Origin: Pukyongia salina
Lineage (GTDB): Bacteria; Bacteroidota; Bacteroidia; Flavobacteriales; Flavobacteriaceae
Assembly: GCF_002966125.1 (NCBI RefSeq)
Contig: NZ_CP027062.1
Span: forward strand, 868,001 to 932,000
DNA length: 64,000 nt
Direction of reading: 5' to 3'
How positions within the stretch are numbered: the first letter of the stretch is position 1; every line of letters starts with the position of its first letter. Under the pieces are notes generated by a model. The model worked only from the letters and a program-made list of their open reading frames with translations. It did no database searches and was not told where the DNA came from. This document shows positions 35,865 through 45,249 of this stretch, piece by piece. Both the position numbers and the translations under genes were made by a program.

Positions 35865-37091
35865 ATGAAACACCCTTATCTTTTACTCGTGGTCGCCTTA
35901 ATTCTTTTTGGCACTACAAATGCTCAGGAAATAAGTGACACATCTTTTGGTAAAGGGATGATCAATTTTGTTGCGAAAGACAGTTCCTTTAGCGTAAAAT
36001 TTGCCCCAAGATTTCAGGTACGCTATATGGCGGATTGGCAACATGACGGTGACAATTACGGCAGTGCAGAACAAAACTTTCTGGTTAGAAGAGCTCGATT
36101 GAAGTTCGATGGGTTTGTATTCAATCCCAGGATAAAGTATAAAATTGAACTTGGTCTGTCCAACCGTGATATTAGCGGTGCAAACCAGTTCAACCGAAAC
36201 ACACCTCGTTATATTCTGGACGCGGTAATCAAATGGAACTTTTACGAGAATTTCGAATTATGGGCGGGACAAACCAAATTGCCGGGGAACGTAGAACGAG
36301 TAGTTTCTTCCGGTAACCTGCAATTTATTGATCGCTCTATCCTAAACAGTCGTTTTAATATTGATCGTGATGCCGGAATTCAGTTGCGTCATCATACCAA
36401 CCTTGGAGGTGACTTTTTTATACGTGAAAAAATTGCTGTTTCACAAGGGGAAGGCCGAAATGTTACCCAGGGCAATGAAGGAGGGTTACAATATACGGCC
36501 AGGCTGGAACTCCTGCCTTTTGGCTGGTTTAAATCGGGCGGAGACTATTCGCAAAGTGATTTGAAACGGGAGTCCACTCCGAAGTTGATGATAGGAGCTA
36601 CCTACGATTATAACCAGGATGCCGTTAAAACCAGGAGTAACCTGGGTAGTTATATGTTCTTAAGTGATGGATCTCTATATGAAACAGATCAATCTACCAT
36701 CTTTGTGGATGCAATGTTCAAGTATAAAGGGTTTAGCTTTATGGGAGAGTATGCCAATCGGGATGCGGATAATCCTGTGGCGGTAGAAGCAAATGGTTCA
36801 CCAGCTGTGGATAGTGACGGACTTCCAACCGGCGATGTAGTTCTAATTGGAAATTCGATAAATCTACAGGCGGCCTACTTATTCGAAAATAATTACGAGA
36901 TTGCAGCCAGGTTCTCTACTGCAGATTACGATGCAATAACAGGACGGGCAATGGAAGAACAATATACATTAGGCGTGTCTAGATATGTTGTTGGACACAA
37001 GCTTAAAGTGCAGTCTGATTTCACATACGGTACCGCCGGGGGGAATGCAGATTTTTTGGAGTTCAGAATAGGATTCGACGTACATCTATAG
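35865..37091 (+). CDS. Phosphate-selective porin O/P family protein
   Basis: This outer-membrane porin of 408 aa belongs to the OprO/OprP family (phosphate/polyphosphate-selective in Pseudomonas). The signal peptide is residues 1-21 (MKHPYLLLVV...GTTNAQ). The mature protein starts with FGKGMINFVAKDSSFSVKFAPRFQ and contains VRRARLKFDGFVFNPRIKYK and WNFYENFELWAGQTKLPGN, characteristic of this family, and ends DFLEFRIGFDVHL. The ATG at 35865 is preferred because the upstream TTG at 35835 lies in the -7 element. It is followed after 79 bp by a phosphate permease gene, which supports a phosphate role. Confidence 0.88.
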   Translation: MKHPYLLLVVALILFGTTNAQEISDTSFGKGMINFVAKDSSFSVKFAPRFQVRYMADWQHDGDNYGSAEQNFLVRRARLKFDGFVFNPRIKYKIELGLSNRDISGANQFNRNTPRYILDAVIKWNFYENFELWAGQTKLPGNVERVVSSGNLQFIDRSILNSRFNIDRDAGIQLRHHTNLGGDFFIREKIAVSQGEGRNVTQGNEGGLQYTARLELLPFGWFKSGGDYSQSDLKRESTPKLMIGATYDYNQDAVKTRSNLGSYMFLSDGSLYETDQSTIFVDAMFKYKGFSFMGEYANRDADNPVAVEANGSPAVDSDGLPTGDVVLIGNSINLQAAYLFENNYEIAARFSTADYDAITGRAMEEQYTLGVSRYVVGHKLKVQSDFTYGTAGGNADFLEFRIGFDVHL

Positions 37092-37103
37092 AACCCGAAA
37101 GAG

Positions 37104-37120
37104 ATAACAATTTAGTAACA
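37104..37120 (+). promoter_or_regulatory. Candidate Pho box before the PiT gene
   Basis: ATAACA (37104) and GTAACA (37115) are exactly 11 bp apart. TAATTTAA at 37129-37136 is a partial -7 match at nearly the same distance as in the porin promoter. It lies in the 79-bp gap between porin and PiT. Confidence 0.55.
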
Positions 37121-37170
37121 AGTGTGCCTAATTTAATTAAGACATTTGTTGCGTTTTAATAAAAACGAAT

Positions 37171-39411
37171 ATGGATAATCTTTATTTATTAATGATAGTT
37201 GCTCTTGCAGTTCTGGCAATTGCCGATCTGGTTGTGGGAGTAAGTAACGATGCTATCAATTTCCTGAATTCGGCGATAGGATCCAAGGCGATCCCATTTA
37301 AGGCCATAATGGTAATTGCCAGCCTTGGGATATTTATTGGTGCTATTTCATCCAGCGGACTTATGGAGGTAGCTCGTAAAGGGATCTTTGTACCCGGGGA
37401 ATTCTATTTTAACGAGATCATGATCATTTTCATGGCAGTGATGATCACCGATATATTGCTCCTGGACTTCTTCAACACTCTGGGATTACCAACCTCAACA
37501 ACCGTTTCTATTGTTTTCGAATTATTGGGAGCCGCTGTTGTAATGTCTCTGATAAAGATCAGTAATTCTGAGACCGCTGTTTTTGGAGATTTATTTAATT
37601 ATATCAACACAGAAAAGGCGATAGAGATCATCTCGGGGATACTTCTCTCGGTGGTGATTGCCTTTTCGGTAGGTGCGTTTGTACAATATGTATCCAGGTT
37701 AATCTTCACCTTTCATTACGAGCGTAAAATAAAGAATTTCGGGGCCCTCTTTGGCGGGATCGCCCTTACTGCCATAACGTATTTCATCTTTATGAAAGGC
37801 CTTAAGGGTACGCCGTATTACGATGATATGAAGGGATATATCGAAGGAAATGAGTGGTTCATCATTGCCGGTAGTTTTATCCTTTGGACGTTACTTTCAT
37901 TACTTTATATGAGAGTGCTAAAAAAGAATATCCTCATTATCGTGATCGCTGTGGGTACCTTCGGATTGGCTTTGGCATTCTCAGGAAACGACCTGGTAAA
38001 CTTTATCGGGGTGCCTATGGCAGCCTACCACTCATATGAAGCGTGGGCCGCATCGGGTGTTGAGGCCACGGCATTTTCGATGGAAGTACTGGACAAAAAA
38101 GTACCCGCAGAACCCCTGTTATTGTTTATAGCAGGTGGTGTAATGGTTGTAACCTTATGGTTCTCAAAGAAAGCACGTACGGTAGCAGACACCGAGATAG
38201 GTCTTGCGACACAGGATGAAACCAAAGAAAAGTTTAAGCCAAATATGTTGTCCCGAGCCGTTGTGAAAGGGAGTACTAAATTGGCATCCATGCTAGGAGC
38301 AGCGATTCCCAACTCTACTCAGGAAAAAATTAATGCCAGTTTCGAAAAACCAGTGGTTACATTACCGAAACATAAAAACTACGAGCTCCCTGCTTTCGAC
38401 CAGATTCGTGCATCGGTAAACCTTATGGTTGCGGGCGTATTAATTTCGATCGCCACCTCTATGAAATTACCACTGTCTACAACCTACGTCACTTTTATGG
38501 TGGCTATGGGTACGTCGCTGGCCGATAGGGCATGGGGAAGAGAAAGTGCGGTTTACAGAGTTGCAGGAGTTCTTAATGTGATTGGCGGATGGTTCTTTAC
38601 CGCATTTAGCGCCTTCGTGGCAGCCGGAACATTGGCTTACCTCATTTATCTGGCCCCGGCTCCTATGATCGCCGTACTATTATTCCTGGCCATATTATTA
38701 TTAATAAGAAATTACCTTTCTCACAAAAACAAATCGAGTGCGATCACTTCGCCCGATGAATTGAAAAAAGCCGAAAGTAATACGGTTCAGGGAATTATTG
38801 AAGAAAGTGCCGATAATATTGCGAAGACGGCATCGAGAACAAACAAGATCTATTCATCGATTATTGCCAATCTCGCAAAAGAAGATGCTACCAAGCTTAA
38901 GAAAAACAGGTTACGGGTTGATAAGCTCGCCGAGGAAGTAGATGAGCTACGAAATAATATCTTCTACTTCATTAAAAACCTTGATGAAACAAGTGTTCGT
39001 GGTAGTAACTTCTACATCATGGTCCTTGGCTATCTAACCGATGTGGCGCAATCGCTCGAATACATCGCGAAAGTAAGTCATAAACATGTGCGTAATAATC
39101 ACAAGACCTTGCGCTTTAACCAGATCAAGGACCTTCAGAAAATAGATTCGTCTTTCGAACATCTGTTGAAGGATATAGAAACTATTTTCAAAAACCGTGA
39201 GTTCGAAAAATTAGAGGATATTCTTATTAGAAAGGAACGTGCTTTTAGCGACATAAATGCAATGATCGAAACACAGATCACCAGAACCAGAACAGAAGAA
39301 TCGAGTCCAAAGAACACTACTTTGTATTTTAGCCTTCTATTGGAAACAAAAGACCTGGTGACAGCATTGATGAACCTGATGGAAGAATATTATAAGAGCT
39401 ATAAAGGTTAA
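37171..39411 (+). CDS. PiT family inorganic phosphate permease with C-terminal PhoU-like domain
   Basis: This 746-aa inner-membrane phosphate symporter has PHO4/PiT repeats early (VVGVSNDAINFLNSAIGSKA) and again after the central loop (MKLPLSTTYVTFMVAMGTSLADRAWG), with about ten to twelve helices up to residue 520. The remaining 200 residues (about 540-746) are soluble and helical, resembling a PhoU-like/DUF47 domain (KKNRLRVDKLAEEVDELRNN...YFIKNLDE), which in other bacteria is a separate protein encoded beside PiT. Fusion of the two is a notable feature. It follows the OprO/P-like porin and ends in a terminator. Confidence 0.93.
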   Translation: MDNLYLLMIVALAVLAIADLVVGVSNDAINFLNSAIGSKAIPFKAIMVIASLGIFIGAISSSGLMEVARKGIFVPGEFYFNEIMIIFMAVMITDILLLDFFNTLGLPTSTTVSIVFELLGAAVVMSLIKISNSETAVFGDLFNYINTEKAIEIISGILLSVVIAFSVGAFVQYVSRLIFTFHYERKIKNFGALFGGIALTAITYFIFMKGLKGTPYYDDMKGYIEGNEWFIIAGSFILWTLLSLLYMRVLKKNILIIVIAVGTFGLALAFSGNDLVNFIGVPMAAYHSYEAWAASGVEATAFSMEVLDKKVPAEPLLLFIAGGVMVVTLWFSKKARTVADTEIGLATQDETKEKFKPNMLSRAVVKGSTKLASMLGAAIPNSTQEKINASFEKPVVTLPKHKNYELPAFDQIRASVNLMVAGVLISIATSMKLPLSTTYVTFMVAMGTSLADRAWGRESAVYRVAGVLNVIGGWFFTAFSAFVAAGTLAYLIYLAPAPMIAVLLFLAILLLIRNYLSHKNKSSAITSPDELKKAESNTVQGIIEESADNIAKTASRTNKIYSSIIANLAKEDATKLKKNRLRVDKLAEEVDELRNNIFYFIKNLDETSVRGSNFYIMVLGYLTDVAQSLEYIAKVSHKHVRNNHKTLRFNQIKDLQKIDSSFEHLLKDIETIFKNREFEKLEDILIRKERAFSDINAMIETQITRTRTEESSPKNTTLYFSLLLETKDLVTALMNLMEEYYKSYKG

Positions 39412-39433
39412 TTAATCCGAAATAAATTGTATC

Positions 39434-39460
39434 AAACCCCGGCTCATCCGGGGTTTTTTA
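39434..39460. terminator. Intrinsic terminator between convergent phosphate transporter genes
   Basis: AAACCCCGG and CCGGGGTTT form a 9-bp stem with CTCAT loop, followed by Ts. It just overlaps the end of the converging Na/Pi symporter gene. Confidence 0.88.
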
Positions 39461-41203
39461 TTTGTGGTTCTCGAATAACGGATCTTGTTCGCCATACAGC
39501 AGATCGGCGATGGTAATTAATTTTTTTATGGTGTCGTTCACATTGTCCCTGTCGTTTACCAACGAAGAACCCATGTCTACCGTAATAAGGCCTTCGCGTA
39601 TAAGCCGTTCTATTGAATCACTCATATTATGAATCTCTTCCCTGGCCTCGTCACGTAACTTCATTAGCTTTTGATGGTAGATATCTTTATCTTTTTCTTT
39701 TCTGAAGTGATAGATTATACGAAGTACTTTCGCAATCTTCTTACGTAGCTTGTTGTATTCTTTCCTAACATATTCATTTTCCGAGTCGAGGTACAACGCC
39801 ACATTTGGTGCCAGTTCTCTCATATTTCGAAGGATCTCTACCATCTTTCTATTGGCGAGTTTAATTTCGGAAATATGCCTGTTCTGGGCCTCGGTAAGTT
39901 TGAAATTACTTTGGGCCAACGACGCATATCGTATAATCTCTCCGTAGATCTTTTTTACCTTGGTGTGATACAATTCATGGACATCGGTGTGCATATCTTC
40001 GGTAGATCGCTTCAGGATCTTCTTGATCTTCTCATCAGATTTAATATCGGCACGATGAATATTCAACGAGTGCGCCACAATTTCAAAAATTGCGTTCTTA
40101 AACAGGAATTTCGATTCCTTTTCCAGGGAAATAATAAGAGTTTCGGGATATTTCAACACCCGTTTTTCAAGAAACTTGGGTTCGTCTATCTCTTTTTTCG
40201 GCATCTCCCTTTTTGGCACCAATCGCTCCACCAAACGAGCAATCGGATTTACAAACCATACCAACAACAGGGTATTACTTATATTAAAAATGGTATGGAA
40301 CAATGAAATTGCCACGGGAATGGCGGCAGCACTAAGGTAAGGAGAGTCGGAGCCTGTCCATTGTGCAATCCAGCTCACCATTTTTAAGAAAGGATAAAAA
40401 AGTAACAATACCCAAACAACTCCAATTATATTAAAGAGAAGGTGTGCCCGGGCCGTTCGTTTTGCGTGAAAATTAGCCACTATAGCCGCAATATTTGCCG
40501 TAATAGTGGTTCCAATATTTTCGCCCAGAACCATTGCAGCAGCTAGCTCGAAAGGGATCCATCCTTCTGCTGTCATGATAAGAGTGAGAGCCATCGTGGC
40601 ACTAGAGGATTGAATAATTACCGTAAGTAAAGTGCCAATGAATAAGAAGATGAGCACAGACCAGAATCCAAGATCGGTATACCTGGTTAGAAACTCGAGC
40701 ATTTCGGGATTATCATTAATATTAGGTACAGCATCCTTTAAGAACTGCAGCCCAATAAATAAAACGGCAAATCCAATGATAAAGACTCCCCAGTTTTTTA
40801 TGCTTTCTTTTTTCGCAAACGTAAAAGCAAATCCAAATCCCACCAGGGGTAATGCGATAGCGCTCATACTTACTTTAAAACCAAGGATGGTGATGAGCCA
40901 GGCAGTGATTGTAGTGCCAATATTGGCCCCCATGATCACACTAATAGACTCGGTTAAGGTGAGAAGGGAGGCATTGGCGAAGCTAACCACCATAAGGGTG
41001 GTAGCCGATGAAGACTGGATAACCGATGTTATAAAGAATCCCGTAAGTATACCAAAGAACCTGTTCGAGGTCATCGTTGCCAGGATACTTCGCATTTTGT
41101 CTCCCGCGAGCTTCATTAAGGCATCGCTCATCACCATCATTCCGAAGAGAAACAAACCCAGCGACCCAAATAACTGCAACAATTCGGTATATCCGTAATT
41201 CAT
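39458..41203 (-). CDS. Na+/phosphate cotransporter family protein with PhoU-like domain
   Basis: This 581-aa NptA/PF02690-type transporter has two inverted repeats carrying the QSSSAT motif: once in FITSVIQSSSATTLMVVSFA and once in TVIIQSSSATMALTLIM. GANIGTT and GENIGTT follow each. About nine helices fill residues 5-310. Residues 345-570 are a soluble helical PhoU-like domain (SLNIHRADIKSDEKIKKIL, SLAQSNFKLTEAQNRHI). It is convergent with PiT. I found no clear Pho box before its start, so its regulation may differ from PiT. Similar proteins can export as well as import phosphate. Confidence 0.92.
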   Translation of the reverse strand: MNYGYTELLQLFGSLGLFLFGMMVMSDALMKLAGDKMRSILATMTSNRFFGILTGFFITSVIQSSSATTLMVVSFANASLLTLTESISVIMGANIGTTITAWLITILGFKVSMSAIALPLVGFGFAFTFAKKESIKNWGVFIIGFAVLFIGLQFLKDAVPNINDNPEMLEFLTRYTDLGFWSVLIFLFIGTLLTVIIQSSSATMALTLIMTAEGWIPFELAAAMVLGENIGTTITANIAAIVANFHAKRTARAHLLFNIIGVVWVLLLFYPFLKMVSWIAQWTGSDSPYLSAAAIPVAISLFHTIFNISNTLLLVWFVNPIARLVERLVPKREMPKKEIDEPKFLEKRVLKYPETLIISLEKESKFLFKNAIFEIVAHSLNIHRADIKSDEKIKKILKRSTEDMHTDVHELYHTKVKKIYGEIIRYASLAQSNFKLTEAQNRHISEIKLANRKMVEILRNMRELAPNVALYLDSENEYVRKEYNKLRKKIAKVLRIIYHFRKEKDKDIYHQKLMKLRDEAREEIHNMSDSIERLIREGLITVDMGSSLVNDRDNVNDTIKKLITIADLLYGEQDPLFENHK

Positions 41204-41344
41204 AAAAAGTTTTTGCCGACAGAATAAAAGTACTAATTCTCTAATTTTGGAAAATGATATATCTCATCTAAAAAAACCGGATTGAAATAGTAGCAACCAC
41301 GGCTTAGACACCTCGGGCTGGTTTTCAAATCACGGTAAATAAAA

Positions 41345-42109
41345 TTAACCATTATTCAGAAGCTCTAATAAAGGGTCGTTCATGTAATAGTAATATTCAA
41401 GAAGCAATACTAGGAAATTGTGGATGAAGTGAACGATCATTCCCAGCCATAGGGTTCGGTATTTATAGCGTAAAAATCCTAATACAATTCCGAAGGGAAA
41501 GATCCAGAGAATAGAAATAAAAGAAAAATGTACCAAGGCGAAGATAAGAGCGGTAGCAATAATGGTAACGCGCGAGTTGGTGACATTGAGTAATTGGTTG
41601 AACAAATAACCTCTAAAGGCCAGTTCTTCAAAGACCGGGGCAATAATGGCTACAAAAATAAAAGCCCATAGAAAGGAATTTTCATACATCGCATAATCGT
41701 AGAACATATTATAGCTTTCCTCTCCCAGTAATCTATTCACCCATTCTATCCCGTAATACACAATTCCTGCCGAACACATAGGGAAAAGAATGGAAAATGC
41801 CAGATTCTTCCAATTGACATAACGCAAAGAATACAATTTCGTTATTCTTTTGAAATCCATTAAACTAAACATAACAGTAAGCAGAACGAAAACAGATTCC
41901 AGCACGATCTCGGTAATCAGGGAATCATTTTCAAGATAGATCACGAAAGACACTATGGCATATACCAAAAAAGTAACGTAGAATATAATTACCTGTCGAA
42001 CACTTTCCTTTTCCTTTTTTAAGGTATTCTGTGTACGCTTGGCTCCGCAGTTACCGCAATAGACATCGGTTGGCCCCAGCAAGGAATTACATTGGGAACA
42101 ATAGATCAT
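41345..42109 (-). CDS. CPBP family intramembrane protease-like protein with N-terminal zinc ribbon
   Basis: This 254-aa protein starts with a zinc ribbon (Cys4, Cys7, Cys18, Cys21). About eight hydrophobic helices follow, containing the CPBP/Abi motifs: Glu161-Glu162 in FEELAFRGYLFNQ, then LVHFSF and VHFIHNFLV. These are the metal-site glutamates and histidines of the Rce1-like membrane proteases. It follows another zinc-ribbon membrane protein gene after 3 bp, so the two form a pair. The substrate is unknown. The zinc ribbon is an uncommon attachment that may recruit the protein to a partner. Confidence 0.88.
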   Translation of the reverse strand: MIYCSQCNSLLGPTDVYCGNCGAKRTQNTLKKEKESVRQVIIFYVTFLVYAIVSFVIYLENDSLITEIVLESVFVLLTVMFSLMDFKRITKLYSLRYVNWKNLAFSILFPMCSAGIVYYGIEWVNRLLGEESYNMFYDYAMYENSFLWAFIFVAIIAPVFEELAFRGYLFNQLLNVTNSRVTIIATALIFALVHFSFISILWIFPFGIVLGFLRYKYRTLWLGMIVHFIHNFLVLLLEYYYYMNDPLLELLNNG

Positions 42110-42112
42110 GGA

Positions 42113-42625
42113 TCAAATCTGAGTTTTTCTTAGCTGTAAAGCCGAATTAATTCCTTTACTGAGGAAGACTATAATAAGTACTTTCACAATAATCCCTTTG
42201 TATATGGTTTCCGGATCTACGATGGCATTTATTACTATGGTTGTTAAATACACAAGTAAGCCAAGAACCAGCGCTATAAGTGGTCTTTGCTGGGACCAGT
42301 AGGCCAGGCCAAGATATACTATTGTGAGTATCCCTGAAGCTATGAGGGTTGCCGTGTCATCATGTAAAAAGAAATAACCTATCCCGAACAGGAAGGAGAG
42401 TCCTGCGATGATCAATAAGCTGTTTCGCCCGGACTTGATCTCTTTTTTAGCCATCTGGCTCCTTCGGGCGTTTAGGACCCGGTTTGCATGAAAACCAGAC
42501 TTTTCCCTGTCCGAGCCTCTTTCCGGAAATCCACAATTCACACAAAATTTATGATCGGAGGATATGGGTGTTTGGCACTGGGAACAATGTAACACCTCCT
42601 CGGGCCGGCTAATTAATTCGTCCAT
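42113..42625 (-). CDS. Zinc-ribbon membrane protein
   Basis: This 170-aa protein has an N-terminal zinc ribbon (Cys14, Cys17, Cys28, Cys31), a basic linker (ARRSQMAKKEIKSGR) and four or five hydrophobic helices. A longer frame runs to 42703 but would cross the terminator hairpin at 42661-42688, so the ATG at 42625 is right. It is followed 3 bp later by the CPBP protease-like gene with the same type of ribbon. No family with known function was recognised. Confidence 0.8.
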   Translation of the reverse strand: MDELISRPEEVLHCSQCQTPISSDHKFCVNCGFPERGSDREKSGFHANRVLNARRSQMAKKEIKSGRNSLLIIAGLSFLFGIGYFFLHDDTATLIASGILTIVYLGLAYWSQQRPLIALVLGLLVYLTTIVINAIVDPETIYKGIIVKVLIIVFLSKGINSALQLRKTQI

Positions 42626-42660
42626 GATAAAGTAAAAAGCTAATATAAATGAAAGTATAA

Positions 42661-42688
42661 AAAAAGGAGGGCATACGCCCTCCTTTTT
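42661..42688. terminator. Intrinsic terminator after nrdA
   Basis: AAAAAGGAGGGC and GCCCTCCTTTTT form a 12-bp stem with ATAC loop. It separates nrdA from the zinc-ribbon pair, all on the minus strand. Confidence 0.9.
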
Positions 42689-42708
42689 CATAATTAATAA
42701 CACTTAAA

Positions 42709-45129
42709 TTAAGAACCACACATCAAACAGTCATCGTCTTCTGCATCGCGCGATTTGGCTAGCATTTCACGTAATTCCTGAGGAGTGAGTGGTTTATTGG
42801 ATACTGCCGAAGTAGCATCCACACTGGTTTCCGCAACGGCAGCAACCGGTTCTTTTTTAGTTTCACTTTTTAAAGTAAATTTAATTGCATCTACGGCACT
42901 CTTGGTACGCAGATAGTACATACCTGTTTTCAGGCCACTTTTCCAGGCATAGAAATGCATGGAGGTTAGCTTTGCAAAATTGGCATTTTCCATAAAGAGA
43001 TTAAGCGATTGCGACTGATCGATAAAGTATCCTCTATGACGGGACATATCGATAATATCCTTCATACTCAATTCCCAAACAGTCTTATACAACTCTTTTA
43101 ATTCCTGAGGGATCACGTCCACATCTTGTATAGAACCATTGGCTCGCATGATCTCTTCCTTCAGGTCGTCGTTCCACAATCCAAGGTTTACCAGGTCTTC
43201 CAACAGGTGCTTATTCACTACAATGAACTCACCAGAAAGTACTCTTCGGGTGTAGATATTGGATGTATAAGGTTCGAAGGCCTCGTTATTGCCCAGGATC
43301 TGCGAGGTGGATGCAGTTGGCATAGGTGCCACCAGGAGTGAGTTACGCACCCCATGTTTTTTCACATCCTTACGAAGTTTGGCCCAATCCCATCGGCCGC
43401 TAAGTTCTTCATCTTTTATCCCCCATAGATTGTGCTGGAATTCCCCCTGAGAAATTGGAGACCCCTTATAACTTTCGTAAGGGCCATCTGCCTTTGCCTC
43501 CTCCATAGAAGCAGTTACAGCCGCAAAATAAAGGGTCTCGAAGATCTCTTGGTTTAATTTCTGAGCTTCATCGCAGGTAAAGGGCAACCTCAGTAAGATA
43601 AAGGTATCTGCCAATCCCTGCACCCCAAGACCTACCGGACGATGACGGAAGTTAGAATTCTCTGCTTCCTTTACCGGGTAGTAATTTCGGTCTATTACCC
43701 TATTAAGGTTTTTGGTTACTCTTTTGGTTACTCTGAATAATTCTTTATGATCGAACGCCCCGTTCTTTACGAACATGGGTAAAGCGATAGAAGCAAGGTT
43801 ACAAACCGCTACCTCATCTTCCGAAGTATATTCAAGGATCTCTGTACACAGGTTCGAGGAACGGATGGTTCCCAAATTTTTCTGGTTGCTCTTTCGGTTG
43901 GCTGCATCTTTATACAGCATGTATGGTGTTCCGGTTTCAATTTGAGATTCCAGTATCTTTTCCCATAATTCACGTGCTTTGATGGTTTTTCTTCCTTTAT
44001 TCTCCGCTTCGTACTTGGTGTACATTGCTTCGAACTCATCGCCGTGGGTGTCGAAAAGGCCAGGGCACTCATTAGGACACATCAAGGTCCAATCTCCATC
44101 ATCCTGTACTCGTTTCATAAATAAATCCGGGATCCACATTGCATAGAATAGATCTCTGGCTCGCATTTCTTCCTTGCCGTGATTCTTCTTCAGGTCGAGG
44201 AAATCGAAAATATCGGCATGCCAGGGTTCAACATAGATAGCAAAAGATCCTTTCCGCTTACCACCGCCCTGGTCTACATATCTCGCGGTATCATTAAACA
44301 CACGAAGCATAGGAACGATTCCGTTGGAAGTACCGTTTGTTCCCGAAATATACGAGCCAGTAGCCCGAATATTGTGGATAGACAATCCGATCCCTCCGGC
44401 AGATTGTGAGATTTTCGCCGTTTGCTTCAGTGTGTCGTAGATACCGTCGATGCTGTCGTCTTTCATTGTTAGTAGGAAACAAGACGACATTTGTGGCTTT
44501 GGCGTTCCACTATTGAACAAAGTAGGAGTAGCATGGGTAAAGAATTTCTTCGACATCAATTCGTAGGTCTCCTTAGCCGATTCAAGATCGTTGAGATGTA
44601 TCCCCACAGAAACACGCATTAGCATATGCTGCGGGCGTTCTACGATCTTTCCGTTTAGTTTTAGCAGGTACGATCGCTCCAAGGTTTTAAATCCAAAGTA
44701 GTCATAGCCAAAATCTCTATTATAAATGATAGTAGAATCGAGTTCTTCGGCATTTTCTTTTATGATCTGGTATACCTCATCGCTTAACAGGGGTGCTTTT
44801 TTTCCGGTACGCGGATTAACATACTCGTACAGGTCTGTCATCACTTCAGAAAATGACTTTTTGGTGTTCTTGTGTAGATTGGAAACGGAAATCCGTGCTG
44901 CCAGTCTTGCATAATCAGGATGAGATGTGGTCATGGTAGCAGCGATCTCTGCGGCGAGATTATCCAATTCGCTGGTGGTTACACCATCGTATAAACCTTC
45001 AATCACGCGCATGGCTACCTTAACGGGATCCACCAATTCGTTTAATCCATAGCACAATTTTCTCACCCGGGCAGTGATCTTATCGAACATGATGGGTTCT
45101 TTTCGTCCGTCTCTTTTTACTACATCCAT
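42709..45129 (-). CDS. nrdA: Class Ia ribonucleoside-diphosphate reductase, alpha subunit
   Basis: The large subunit has 806 aa and carries the active site that reduces ribonucleoside diphosphates. An N-terminal ATP-cone (about 1-90; [20 protein letters not shown]) gives allosteric activity control. The catalytic region contains [30 protein letters not shown] and the radical-transfer Tyr region near the C-terminus ([17 protein letters not shown]). The C-terminal CLMCGS holds the redox-active cysteine pair re-reduced by thioredoxin or glutaredoxin. A Ser/Ala/Val-rich linker precedes it. nrdB lies upstream, with 120 bp between. Confidence 0.96.
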   Translation of the reverse strand: MDVVKRDGRKEPIMFDKITARVRKLCYGLNELVDPVKVAMRVIEGLYDGVTTSELDNLAAEIAATMTTSHPDYARLAARISVSNLHKNTKKSFSEVMTDLYEYVNPRTGKKAPLLSDEVYQIIKENAEELDSTIIYNRDFGYDYFGFKTLERSYLLKLNGKIVERPQHMLMRVSVGIHLNDLESAKETYELMSKKFFTHATPTLFNSGTPKPQMSSCFLLTMKDDSIDGIYDTLKQTAKISQSAGGIGLSIHNIRATGSYISGTNGTSNGIVPMLRVFNDTARYVDQGGGKRKGSFAIYVEPWHADIFDFLDLKKNHGKEEMRARDLFYAMWIPDLFMKRVQDDGDWTLMCPNECPGLFDTHGDEFEAMYTKYEAENKGRKTIKARELWEKILESQIETGTPYMLYKDAANRKSNQKNLGTIRSSNLCTEILEYTSEDEVAVCNLASIALPMFVKNGAFDHKELFRVTKRVTKNLNRVIDRNYYPVKEAENSNFRHRPVGLGVQGLADTFILLRLPFTCDEAQKLNQEIFETLYFAAVTASMEEAKADGPYESYKGSPISQGEFQHNLWGIKDEELSGRWDWAKLRKDVKKHGVRNSLLVAPMPTASTSQILGNNEAFEPYTSNIYTRRVLSGEFIVVNKHLLEDLVNLGLWNDDLKEEIMRANGSIQDVDVIPQELKELYKTVWELSMKDIIDMSRHRGYFIDQSQSLNLFMENANFAKLTSMHFYAWKSGLKTGMYYLRTKSAVDAIKFTLKSETKKEPVAAVAETSVDATSAVSNKPLTPQELREMLAKSRDAEDDDCLMCGS

Positions 45130-45249
45130 TTCTGTTTTGCTTTTATGAGGTTACTTAGTTGTAAAAGGGTGCTGCTGAGGCATTGCTAAACACCACATTA
45201 TCAGCGATATATTAAATCTTCCGCGGATATGTTCCGCTATTGGAATACT

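Noticed and set aside
40632-41198. 188-codon open frame antisense to the Na/Pi symporter gene
   Set aside because: Shadow of the real coding strand. The QSSSAT repeats on the minus strand leave no doubt about which frame is coding.
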